From the NCBI GenBank assembly GCA_031271725.1, contig JAISVE010000063.1, positions 1 to 10,160 on the forward strand: 10,160 nt of DNA, read 5' to 3'. The notes beneath the pieces were generated by a model. That model was not told the DNA's origin. It worked only from the letters and a program-made list of their open reading frames with translations, and did not search any database. Positions 1 to 6,839 of this stretch are shown piece after piece. Each line of letters starts with the position of its first letter. Positions within the stretch are counted from its first letter, which is position 1. Made by a program: the position numbers and the translations under genes. This DNA comes from Bacteroidales bacterium (GTDB taxonomy: Bacteria > Bacteroidota > Bacteroidia > Bacteroidales > P3).

Positions 1-6
1 AAATCA

Positions 7-45
7 AAAACGCCAATCGCTTTATAATTAAGCGATTGGCGTTTT
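7..45 (-). terminator. Hairpin terminator downstream of tRNA-Arg, possibly bidirectional
   Basis: A perfect inverted repeat pairs 7-22 with 30-45 (core CGCCAATCGCTT / AAGCGATTGGCG, extended by A-T pairs) around a 7-nt loop. Read on the minus strand it begins 8 nt after the last base of tRNA-Arg and is flanked by T-runs, as expected for an intrinsic terminator of that tRNA. T-rich sequence also follows on the plus strand, so it could also end a convergent gene lying left of the window; that part is inference. Confidence 0.8.
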
Positions 46-52
46 ATTTTAG

Positions 53-126
53 TGACCCCGACAGGATTCAAACCTGTAACCTTTTGATCCGTAGTCAAAT
101 ACTCTATTCAGTTGAGCTACGGGGCC
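53..126 (-). tRNA. tRNA-Arg (anticodon ACG)
   Basis: The minus strand folds as a complete 74-nt cloverleaf. The acceptor is GGCCCCG/CGGGGTC with one G-U pair, and the discriminator is A. The D-stem is GCTC/GAGT, the anticodon stem TTTGA/TCAAA encloses loop CTACGGA (anticodon ACG), and the T-stem is ACAGG/CCTGT. The tRNA decodes CGN arginine codons, with A34 normally edited to inosine. No CCA is encoded (CT follows the discriminator), so CCA must be added after transcription. The elbow is odd: the D-loop reads AACTGAATA, with G18-A19 instead of G18-G19, and the T-loop reads TTTGAAT, with T56 instead of C56. The usual G19-C56 tertiary pair is thus replaced by A19-U56. The gene lies just downstream of topB on the same strand and has its own promoter box. 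Confidence 0.95.
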
Positions 127-139
127 ATTTCCCTTTTTC

Positions 140-161
140 AAAAAGGATTGCAAAGGTACGA
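140..161 (-). promoter_or_regulatory. Promoter -7 region of tRNA-Arg
   Basis: On the minus strand 158-151 reads TACCTTTG, a match to the Bacteroidota -7 box TAnnTTTG, ending 24 nt before the first base of tRNA-Arg. The surrounding 22 nt (140-161) are identical to the block at 6861-6882 in front of the tRNA-Leu genes. I see no clear TTTG -33 element at the usual spacing, which would lie inside the 3' end of topB. Promoter function is inferred from the consensus and from its reuse at two tRNA loci. Confidence 0.7.
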
Positions 162-169
162 AAAATTTT

Positions 170-2014
170 TCATTTTACGACTTCGGATACCATTGCTTTC
201 AGTTCGTTCATAAATGTTTGAACGGAATACTCACCGTCAGAAATAAGACGGAGTTTCTTTTCCCATTGCCCCGTAAGTTCCGGTGATTTTAACAGTGGAA
301 AATTTATTGTGTCAATCAGTTGGATACCGAGTGGCGTAGGCACCAAGGCTTTTTTATCCTTTACTATATAACCTCGTTTCAGAAGCGTTTCTATTATTGC
401 AGCACGTGTTGAAGGGCGGCCTATGCCGTTTTCTTTCATCGCATCTCTTAATTCATCGTTCTCTACTTGCTTGCCTGCCGTTTCCATTGCCCGCAACAAA
501 TCTCCCTCTGTCATGCGTTTGGGCGGCGTTGTCTTTCCTTTTTTTAACGAAGGAATATGCGCTCCTTTTTCACCTTTGCGATAATCAGGCAAGATGTTTT
601 CAGTTGTTTCATTTTCTTCTGATGTTGAAGTATTACTGACTTCCGAATTGTTTGCAATGTCTGTAGATGTATTACCGCTTACTGCATTTGCAGTAGCGGC
701 AGGCTTCTCAAACAACACCCGCCATGCAGGACTTAAAATCTGCTTGCCCGTTGCCTTAAATTCAACCGGCTCAGGAACAGACAATGCCTGCCCAAGTACA
801 ACAGTACTCGCCACTTCGCTGTCAGGATAGAAAATTGCAATATATCGCCTCACAACCATATCAAGCACCCGTTTTTCATTTGCAGGCAACGAAGCCGCAG
901 CATTTCCCCATTCGCCTGTAGGAATTATCGCATGATGGTCGGTAATTTTTTTATCATTGAAAACTTTATTCGACTTCCGCAATGGCGCACCCGAGCCAAG
1001 CAAATCTTGCGTAAAACTTGAATATGGAGTAAGTGCTGCAAGCACAGAAGAAGCCTTCGGATACTGGTCATTCGGCAAAAAAGTTGTATCAACACGCGGA
1101 TATGTAGTAAGTTTCTTTTCGTAAAGATTTTGAATATAGGACAACGTTTCATCAGCAGAAAATCCAAACTTTTTATTGCATTCTACTTGCAATGAAGTAA
1201 GGTCAAACAGTTTTGGCGGATGTTCTTTGGATTTTTTCTTTTCAACCGAAGTAATTTCAAATTCCCTGTCTTGCACCGCTGACAACGCTTTCAATGCTTC
1301 TTCTTCACTTAAAAAACGCCCTTTAACAGCGCTGAATATCCCACCTCTATAATCAGTTTTAAGTTCCCAAAAGTCCTGCGGAACAAAACTGTCTATCGCT
1401 TTCTGCCGCTCTACAAGCATTGCAAGCGTAGGTGTTTGCACACGCCCGATAGAGAGCACTTGTCCTTGCGCACCATAACGTACAGTATAAAAACGGGTGG
1501 CGTTCATGCCCAGCAGCCAATCGCCGATAGCCCGCGCAGAGCCTGCTGCGTAAAGGTTATCGAAATCTGATGAAGGATATAATTTCTTAAAACCCGAGCG
1601 AATTGCTTCATCTGTAAGTGAAGAAATCCATAGACGTTTTACAGGTTTTTTATTGCCTGCCTTATGCAACACCCAACGCTGTATCAATTCGCCCTCTTGT
1701 CCGGCATCACCGCAATTTACAACTTCATCTGCCCTGCGGACGAGTTCCTCTAAAACGGCAAATTGTTTTTTGCTGCCCTCGTTTTCTATAAGTTTTATAC
1801 GGAAAGACGGCGGTATCATCGGCAGAACTTCGCGCCGCCACTGTTTCCAATGCGGGTCGTATTCGTGCGGCTCTTGCAGACAGCATAAATGCCCAAATGT
1901 CCAGGAAACAAGATAGCCGTTGCCTTCCATATATCCGCCACGTGCTGTTGTTGCCCCAAGTACACGTGCTATCTCCCGCCCCACACTCGGCTTTTCCGCT
2001 ATACAGAGAATCAT
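170..2014 (-). CDS. topB: DNA topoisomerase III (type IA)
   Basis: Type IA topoisomerase of 614 residues: it cuts one DNA strand, passes another through the gap and reseals, relaxing negative supercoils and unlinking DNA in the cytoplasm. The N-terminal Toprim domain (about 1-140) shows EKPS with Glu7 and GDAGQEGE at 102-109, carrying acidic metal-site residues. The catalytic tyrosine is Tyr305 in TTYPRVDT. Other family signatures are SIGRVQTPT near 188, HHAIIPTG at 360-367 and NGIGRPSTRAA near 529-539. No C-terminal zinc-finger cysteines are present. A low-complexity linker rich in Asn, Ser, Thr and Glu (about 440-475) separates the catalytic core from the last conserved block. The ATG overlaps the stop of the upstream mutase gene by 4 nt (ATGA), which suggests translational coupling and fixes the start. 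The product is a Bacteroides-like chromosomal TopB; related copies also occur on conjugative elements, but nothing mobile is seen here. Confidence 0.95.
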   Translation of the reverse strand: MILCIAEKPSVGREIARVLGATTARGGYMEGNGYLVSWTFGHLCCLQEPHEYDPHWKQWRREVLPMIPPSFRIKLIENEGSKKQFAVLEELVRRADEVVNCGDAGQEGELIQRWVLHKAGNKKPVKRLWISSLTDEAIRSGFKKLYPSSDFDNLYAAGSARAIGDWLLGMNATRFYTVRYGAQGQVLSIGRVQTPTLAMLVERQKAIDSFVPQDFWELKTDYRGGIFSAVKGRFLSEEEALKALSAVQDREFEITSVEKKKSKEHPPKLFDLTSLQVECNKKFGFSADETLSYIQNLYEKKLTTYPRVDTTFLPNDQYPKASSVLAALTPYSSFTQDLLGSGAPLRKSNKVFNDKKITDHHAIIPTGEWGNAAASLPANEKRVLDMVVRRYIAIFYPDSEVASTVVLGQALSVPEPVEFKATGKQILSPAWRVLFEKPAATANAVSGNTSTDIANNSEVSNTSTSEENETTENILPDYRKGEKGAHIPSLKKGKTTPPKRMTEGDLLRAMETAGKQVENDELRDAMKENGIGRPSTRAAIIETLLKRGYIVKDKKALVPTPLGIQLIDTINFPLLKSPELTGQWEKKLRLISDGEYSVQTFMNELKAMVSEVVK

Positions 2015-3825
2015 TTACCAAATGCGTGCTTTAAGGTATCAATACGTGCTTGCAACGCCGCCTCCTGCTGTTCAAACGGAATGCCGTCCTGCCATGCTCC
2101 CTTTACTCCGAAATAAAACTTTATCTTAGGCTCTGTGCCCGAAGGACGCACAGTAACTTTGCTGCCATTTTCGGTAAAAAATTGCAGCACGTCTGACGGA
2201 GGCAAATCTCCGAATCCTTTGGCATAGTCGCGTACTTCAATTACTTTACTTCCCGCAATTTCTTTTGGCGGTGCACTACGGAGCGAAGCCATTGTCTGCT
2301 GTATCTCCTGCAAGCCGGAAATGCCCTGCTTTGTGATAGACAATAATCCCTCCAAATAAAATCCATACTCCTTATATAAGGCTTTAAGAATATCCATAAA
2401 AGTTTCGCCGCGCTGCGCAGCGTCCGCAGCCATTTCTGCAATAAGGCAACAGGCAATCACAGCATCTTTGTCGCGCACAAAGTCGCCCGCAAGATAACCG
2501 TAACTCTCCTCTCCGCCGCCAATAAATGTTTTCTGCCCTTCGAGCAGCAAAATTGTTTCGGCAATATACTTAAAGCCCGTAAGCACATCATAACATTCCA
2601 CACCGCTTTTAAGCGCAATATCCTTTATAAGCTCCGTTGTAACAATTGTCTTTACAACATACTCTTTGCCCTTGATTTTACAGGCGGCACGCCATTTATT
2701 GAGCAAATAGTAAATAAGCACGGCTCCTGTCTGATTACCGTTAAGCAGAATATATTCGCCCTTGCCGTCAGGAATTGCAACACCCACGCGGTCGGCATCG
2801 GGGTCGGTGGCGAGAACTAAATCCGCTTGCAGGGATTTTGCCTGCGCTATACTCATTTCCATTGCGGATTTTTCTTCAGGATTGGGTGATTTGACTGTTG
2901 AAAAGTTTCCGTCAGGAATCATTTGTTCCTTTACAGGATGGACATTGTCAAAGCCCCATTGTTTGAGGGCTTTTGGGACAAGCGTACTGCCTGTTCCGTG
3001 CAGGGGAGTGTAAACTATTTTGAGTTTTGAAGCTGTTTCGCGGCTTGCAGTTCTATTTGCAATCACAGCAAGGGGCGCAAGAAGAACAAGTGCTGAAAGT
3101 TTCGGCGCATTATGCGGCGCAAGCGACAGCGTTTTTACCAATTGCAGATACTCGTCATCAACAAGTATATATTCAAGTAAACCTTTACCGAGTGCTTCCT
3201 GTTCGGACATTTTTTTTACGAGAGATATGTCTGTGATTTTCGCAACTTCGTTCATTACATTTCGGTCGTGCGGCTCTACCAATTGCCCGCCATGAGGTCC
3301 GTAAGCCTTATAACCGTTATATTCTTTGGGATTGTGTGACGCCGTTATCATAACTCCGCCGGCGCAATTCAAATGCCGTACAGCAAAGGACAGTACGGGG
3401 GTTGGGCGCATCTCCGGAAACAGGAAAACCTTAAAACCGTTGGCGGCAAAAACAAGGGCTGTTGTAAGTGCCAACTCCTTGCTCTTATTGCGGCTGTCGT
3501 AGGAAACCGCAATTTTTTTAGGCGACTTGGATTGCCCCTCGGATTTGTGCTCAGACTGCCCCTCTGATTTTCCCTCTGATTTTCCCGCAAGCAGATAGTT
3601 TGCAAAGCCCTGAGTTGCCATTCCCACAACATACTCGTTAATCCTGTTTGTGCCCACACCGAGCACGCCCCGCAAACCGCCTGTGCCGAATTCAAGCGTG
3701 CGGTAAAAAGCGTCTTGCAATTCAGCCGGATTTTCGTTTGCCAAACGGCGTACTTCTTCTTGCGTTGCGCTGTCGAATGGGGGCTTCATCCATTCGGCTG
3801 CCTTTTGTTTGTAGAGTTCTTGCAT
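2011..3825 (-). CDS. Phosphoglucomutase/phosphomannomutase family protein
   Basis: Alpha-D-phosphohexomutase of 604 residues, which interconverts hexose 1- and 6-phosphates (probably glucose, possibly mannose) in the cytoplasm and supplies sugar nucleotides for glycan synthesis. All four family loops are visible: the phosphoserine loop TASHNP (161-166, Ser163), the metal loop DPDADR (341-346), the sugar-recognition loop GGGEESYG (436-443) and the phosphate-binding RPSGTEP (560-566). The N-terminal FGTGGLRG (46-53) is also typical. Two segments look inserted relative to Bacteroides relatives as I recall them: a Lys/Ser/Glu/Gly repeat at 81-100, encoded by 12-bp tandem repeats, and a partly hydrophobic stretch near 237-266. 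Neither touches an active-site motif, so the enzyme should be active. It is the first gene of the unit with topB. The substrate cannot be decided from sequence alone; names such as pgcA or pgm would be guesses. Confidence 0.93.
   Translation of the reverse strand: MQELYKQKAAEWMKPPFDSATQEEVRRLANENPAELQDAFYRTLEFGTGGLRGVLGVGTNRINEYVVGMATQGFANYLLAGKSEGKSEGQSEHKSEGQSKSPKKIAVSYDSRNKSKELALTTALVFAANGFKVFLFPEMRPTPVLSFAVRHLNCAGGVMITASHNPKEYNGYKAYGPHGGQLVEPHDRNVMNEVAKITDISLVKKMSEQEALGKGLLEYILVDDEYLQLVKTLSLAPHNAPKLSALVLLAPLAVIANRTASRETASKLKIVYTPLHGTGSTLVPKALKQWGFDNVHPVKEQMIPDGNFSTVKSPNPEEKSAMEMSIAQAKSLQADLVLATDPDADRVGVAIPDGKGEYILLNGNQTGAVLIYYLLNKWRAACKIKGKEYVVKTIVTTELIKDIALKSGVECYDVLTGFKYIAETILLLEGQKTFIGGGEESYGYLAGDFVRDKDAVIACCLIAEMAADAAQRGETFMDILKALYKEYGFYLEGLLSITKQGISGLQEIQQTMASLRSAPPKEIAGSKVIEVRDYAKGFGDLPPSDVLQFFTENGSKVTVRPSGTEPKIKFYFGVKGAWQDGIPFEQQEAALQARIDTLKHAFGK
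3526..3585 (-). repeat. Five 12-bp tandem repeats inside the mutase gene
   Basis: Read in the coding direction, five consecutive 12-nt units encode GKSE, GKSE, GQSE, HKSE and GQSK (mutase residues 81-100). The first two units are identical (GGAAAATCAGAG); the other three have diverged, partly at synonymous sites. The array preserves the frame and lies between the N-terminal FGTGGLRG region and the SYDSRNKS strand, probably in a surface loop. It looks like replication-slippage expansion of a charged linker. Confidence 0.85.
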
Positions 3826-3895
3826 AATTTCGTTATGTTGAAAACTTATATATTGAGGTTGAAAGTCGTAAAGATAATAAATTTACGAATTATGC

Positions 3896-3903
3896 TAACT
3901 TTG
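3896..3903 (+). promoter_or_regulatory. Promoter -7 box of the ferredoxin/aldo-keto reductase operon
   Basis: TAACTTTG matches the Bacteroidota -7 consensus TAnnTTTG and lies 26 nt before the ATG at 3930. The same TAACTTTGTGT string occurs in front of ribH. No good TTTG -33 element is found at the usual spacing. The box supports starting the gene at ATG 3930 rather than GTG 3903, which would lie inside the promoter. The facing promoter of the mutase-topB unit must lie in 3826-3895, but only a poor match (TATCTTTA on the minus strand, 3869-3876) is visible there. Confidence 0.6.
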
Positions 3904-3929
3904 TGTGGAATTTGTCTAAAAAAAAGAAT

Positions 3930-4709
3930 ATGTTGCGAAAAACAAGAAGAATTCTCGCTCTTGTGGTATTTTCACTTACCACACTTTTATTTCTTGACTT
4001 TACAGGAACGCTGCACCTATGGTTCGGATGGTTGGCAAAAATCCAACTTATCCCGGCTATTTTAGCGGTAAATGTAGCAGTCATTGTCGGTTTAGCCCTG
4101 CTCACACTACTGTTCGGCAGGCTTTACTGTTCGGTAATCTGTCCTTTGGGAATATTTCAGGATGGCATTTCGAATATGGCGGGAAGGAAAAAGGGGAAAA
4201 AGAACCGCTTTAGTTATTCTCCCGCTAAATCCAAGTTGCGTAACAGCGTGTTAGGATTTTTTGCCGGAACCTTTATCATTATGCTTCTCGGAGGAACAAG
4301 TGTGATTGTATCTCTGCTTGACCCTTACGCCGCTTACGGGCGCATTGCATCTAATTTGTTTGCTCCCTTGTACCGTTGGGCTAACAACTTGCTTGCATGG
4401 TTTGCCGAACGCTTTGACAGTTACGCATTCTACTCTGTTGACGTGTGGATAAAAGGCGGAATTTCCCTCGGCATTGCCGTTGTTACAATTTTGGTTATCG
4501 GTGCCCTTGCACGGCGTAGCGGGCGGACTTACTGCAATACTTTTTGTCCTGTGGGAACACTGCTCGGTCTGATTTCACGTTTCTCAATTTTCAAAGTTAA
4601 ATTCGACAATGAAAAATGTACAGGCTGCAAACTTTGCGAACGCAGCTGTAAAGTTTCGTGCATAGACAGTGAGAACAAACGTATTGACCATAGCCGTTGC
4701 GTGAGCTGA
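3930..4709 (+). CDS. NapH-type membrane 4Fe-4S protein, N-terminal segment up to in-frame TGA
   Basis: These 259 residues form the membrane part of a Bacteroidota 4Fe-4S protein of the NapH/NosR C-terminal type, which passes electrons across or along the inner membrane. Visible features are a basic start (MLRKTRR), hydrophobic segments at about 8-24, 41-63, 106-130 and 175-194, and the paired signatures YCSVICPLG (Cys67, Cys71) and YCNTFCPVGT (Cys202, Cys206). Next comes a ferredoxin cluster motif CTGCKLCERSC (Cys230, 233, 236, 240) and the beginning of a second, RCVS, where a TGA ends the frame. The frame is open immediately beyond the TGA, through FNCVDSCKFD into 4743-5411. Remembered Bacteroides relatives are single proteins of about 500 residues, so this is probably the first half of a 493-residue product (3930-5411) with position 260 encoded by TGA. 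The start was chosen as the ATG after an A-rich stretch and a promoter box. Confidence 0.85.
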   Translation: MLRKTRRILALVVFSLTTLLFLDFTGTLHLWFGWLAKIQLIPAILAVNVAVIVGLALLTLLFGRLYCSVICPLGIFQDGISNMAGRKKGKKNRFSYSPAKSKLRNSVLGFFAGTFIIMLLGGTSVIVSLLDPYAAYGRIASNLFAPLYRWANNLLAWFAERFDSYAFYSVDVWIKGGISLGIAVVTILVIGALARRSGRTYCNTFCPVGTLLGLISRFSIFKVKFDNEKCTGCKLCERSCKVSCIDSENKRIDHSRCVS

Positions 4710-4736
4710 TTCAATTGTGTTGACAGTTGTAAGTTC
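4703..4736 (+). other. In-frame TGA at a cluster cysteine position, within a possible hairpin
   Basis: TGA at 4707-4709 interrupts an otherwise continuous frame that reads R-C-V-S-[TGA]-F-N-C-V-D-S-C, precisely the second cysteine position of a CxxCxxCxxxC [4Fe-4S] motif. TGA differs by one base from both cysteine codons and is also the selenocysteine codon. The RNA around it can fold: CAATTG (4712-4717) pairs with CAGTTG (4724-4729) around loop TGTTGA, and GAGCT (4703-4707) pairs with AGTTC (4732-4736). Bacterial SECIS hairpins begin just after the UGA, but their apical loop normally lies about 16-37 nt downstream; here it starts 8 nt downstream, so this is a poor SECIS candidate. Recoding is possible but not shown. 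Confidence 0.5.
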
Positions 4737-4742
4737 GATGCG

Positions 4743-5411
4743 ATGCACTATGGTATTGCTAAAAGCCAAGCCGCAAAGACAGATAAAGAAGTTGATGTTT
4801 CCCGCCGCAAGGCACTCTCGGCAATGTTGCTTGTTGCCGTAGGCAGCACTTTAAAAGCGCAGCAATTGCGTGTTGACGGCGGACTCGCAGATATTGAAGA
4901 CAAAAAAGTTCCCGACAGGAAAACGCCGATAGTACCACCCGGAGCAGAAAGTGCCAAAAATATGGCAAAGCATTGTACCGCCTGCCAATTATGTATATCG
5001 GCTTGTCCGAATAAGGTTTTGCGTCCCTCAAATAAATTGTCGGGATTTATGCAACCCGAAATGTCTTTTGAAAAAGGTTATTGCCGCCCGGAATGCACCG
5101 AATGTTCGCAGGTTTGTCCTGCAGGTGCCATAAAGGCGATTACTCCTGCCGACAAGTCTGCCATATCCATTGGCTCGGCAGTCTGGATTAAGGACAATTG
5201 CGTTGTTAATACGGATAATGTTCAATGCCATAGTTGTGAACGCCATTGCCCTACAGGAGCGATAACTTTGGTTGAAGGCACGGGCGCGTTAAAAACACCC
5301 GCAATTAACAAGGAACTTTGTATTGGTTGCGGTGCCTGCGAATTTCACTGTCCCGCACGTCCTTTCAGTGCTATCTATGTAGAAGGCAATTTACAACACC
5401 ATCAAATTTAA
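4743..5411 (+). CDS. Multi-cluster 4Fe-4S ferredoxin, C-terminal segment of the interrupted gene
   Basis: This is the in-frame continuation of the NapH-type protein after the TGA; translation that truly stopped there could restart at ATG 4743, giving 222 residues. Near the new N-terminus lies a twin-arginine-like motif SRRKAL followed by a hydrophobic stretch (AMLLVAVGS) and LKAQ, which could export this part or act as another membrane segment. Four cysteine groups follow, numbered for the full 493-residue reading: HCTACQLCISACP (349-359), CRPECTECSQVCP (385-396), CHSCERHCP (433-440, perhaps with Cys424) and CIGCGACEFHCP (464-474). This resembles the exported ferredoxins NapG/MauM and suggests several [4Fe-4S] clusters passing electrons outside the inner membrane. 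The end RPFSAIYVEG is typical of Bacteroides relatives. The next gene begins 12 nt downstream, in the same operon. No good ribosome-binding context is seen before 4743, so read-through or a damaged gene seems likelier than a designed restart. Confidence 0.85.
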   Translation: MHYGIAKSQAAKTDKEVDVSRRKALSAMLLVAVGSTLKAQQLRVDGGLADIEDKKVPDRKTPIVPPGAESAKNMAKHCTACQLCISACPNKVLRPSNKLSGFMQPEMSFEKGYCRPECTECSQVCPAGAIKAITPADKSAISIGSAVWIKDNCVVNTDNVQCHSCERHCPTGAITLVEGTGALKTPAINKELCIGCGACEFHCPARPFSAIYVEGNLQHHQI

Positions 5412-5423
5412 GAATTAAGAAGT

Positions 5424-6821
5424 ATGGAAAATAAAGTAAACGAAGGAATAAATCCCAAAATAAATCGCAGAGATTTTCTAAAAATATTGGGTGCAGGCTC
5501 AATTGCCGCTACAGCTGCTCTCGCAGGCTGCAAGCCCAAAAATACAGTATCTGCCGAAGGCGGTACTATCGGTGAAGTGCCCACCGATAAGATGACTTAT
5601 CGCAGCAATCCCAACAACGGAGACAAGGTTTCCCTGCTTGGATATGGCTGTATGCGCTGGCCCATGCGCACCAACGACAAAGGCGAAGAAGAAATCGACC
5701 AGGAAACCGTTAATGAACTTGTAGATTACGCTATTGCCCACGGTGTAAACTATTTTGACACTGCACCTGTTTATTTGCGCGGATGGTCGGAAACTGCCAC
5801 AGGAATCGCGCTTAAACGTCATTCAAGAGATAAATTTTTTATAGCCACAAAACTTTCGAATCATCACGGCGATAGACAATCCTTTCAGGATGGCGTTAAT
5901 ATGTATCACAAATCTTTGCGTGACTTGCAGGTAGATTATATTGACTATTATTTACTCCACAATGTAGGAAAAAGTGTAGAAATTTTTGAAAACCGTTTTA
6001 TTAAAAATGGTTTGCTTGACTTTCTGCTAAAGGAAAGGGAAGCCGGACGCATTCGCAATCTCGGCTGGTCTTTCCACGGTGTTTCCGAAGTTTTCGATCA
6101 TGTTTTGAATTTGGGCGTCAAGTGGGATTTTTGCATGATTCAACTCAACTATCAAGACTGGCAACATGCAGATCCGTCACGCAATGTAAATGCCGAATAT
6201 CTCTATGGAGAATTAACGAAAAAAAATGTTCCGGTAGTTATTATGGAGCCACTTTTAGGTGGTCGTCTTGCGAGAGTAAATTCACAGGCGTTAAAATTGA
6301 TGCAGGAAATGCACCCTGAGGACAGTGCGGCAAAATGGGCTTTCCGTTATGCCGGCACGCCGCCAAACGTGCTTACCGTTTTGAGCGGTATGGTTTATAT
6401 GGAGCATTTGCAGGAAAATATCAAGACCTATGCACCATTAGTGCCCATCAACGAAGAGGAACAGAAAGTTTTGGACAAGGTAACCGATATTTTAGTCAAT
6501 TCCGATTATGTTCAATGCACAGATTGCCAATACTGCATGCCATGTCCTTACGGATTGGATATTCCGGGCGTATTCAAACATTATAACCGCATTGTCAATG
6601 ACGGCAATATGCTCAAGACTTCCAATGACGAGCATTATAAAGAAGCCCGCAAAGCCTTCCTTGTCGGTTATGACCGTAGCGTGCCGAAGCTGCGTCAGGC
6701 AAGCCATTGCATAGATTGCAATATTTGCAAGCCGCTTTGTCCGCAGGCAATTGATATTCCGAGCGAAATGAAGCGTATTGACATGTATGCGGAGCGGTTA
6801 AAACAAAACTTGGAATTCTAA
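5424..6821 (+). CDS. Tat-exported aldo/keto reductase with C-terminal 4Fe-4S motifs
   Basis: A 465-residue oxidoreductase. The N-terminus has a twin-arginine motif NRRDFLK (14-20), a short hydrophobic segment and a lipobox-like LAGC (Cys36), so the folded, cofactor-loaded protein is probably exported by Tat and lipid-anchored on the periplasmic side. The aldo/keto reductase barrel (about 55-345) keeps the catalytic tetrad: Asp112 and Tyr117 in FDTAPVY, Lys143 in ATK, His179 in LLH. Two Fe-S motifs follow: CTDCQYCMPCP (Cys365, 368, 371, 374) and CIDCNICKPLCP (Cys429, 432, 435, 439). The substrate is unknown. Classical members use NADPH, which is scarce outside the cytoplasm; with Fe-S clusters and a membrane ferredoxin gene 12 nt upstream, electrons may instead come from that partner (inference). 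A purine-rich AAGAAG precedes the ATG. No convincing terminator is seen after the stop. Confidence 0.9.
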   Translation: MENKVNEGINPKINRRDFLKILGAGSIAATAALAGCKPKNTVSAEGGTIGEVPTDKMTYRSNPNNGDKVSLLGYGCMRWPMRTNDKGEEEIDQETVNELVDYAIAHGVNYFDTAPVYLRGWSETATGIALKRHSRDKFFIATKLSNHHGDRQSFQDGVNMYHKSLRDLQVDYIDYYLLHNVGKSVEIFENRFIKNGLLDFLLKEREAGRIRNLGWSFHGVSEVFDHVLNLGVKWDFCMIQLNYQDWQHADPSRNVNAEYLYGELTKKNVPVVIMEPLLGGRLARVNSQALKLMQEMHPEDSAAKWAFRYAGTPPNVLTVLSGMVYMEHLQENIKTYAPLVPINEEEQKVLDKVTDILVNSDYVQCTDCQYCMPCPYGLDIPGVFKHYNRIVNDGNMLKTSNDEHYKEARKAFLVGYDRSVPKLRQASHCIDCNICKPLCPQAIDIPSEMKRIDMYAERLKQNLEF

Positions 6822-6839
6822 ATTATTTTGTTTGATAAA

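Noticed and set aside
102..109. Missing aspartate in the TopB DxD motif (residues GDAGQEGE)
   Set aside because: DAG(R/Q)EGE is the normal form in many bacterial TopB proteins, so this is not a defect. The coordinates given are protein residues of topB.
36..221. 61-codon open frame on the plus strand
   Set aside because: It covers tRNA-Arg, its promoter and the 3' end of topB, so it is a chance frame.
1653..2129. Plus-strand open frames opposite topB and the mutase gene
   Set aside because: They show no recognisable protein motifs and mirror the codon pattern of strongly supported minus-strand genes.
3903..3929. GTG start at 3903 for the NapH-type gene
   Set aside because: It would overlap the TAACTTTG promoter box, and the ATG at 3930 gives the family-like N-terminus MLRKTRR.
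4707..4709. UGA reassigned to tryptophan or glycine throughout the genome
   Set aside because: topB and the mutase end at TGA, tryptophan is encoded by TGG throughout, and the position demands cysteine.
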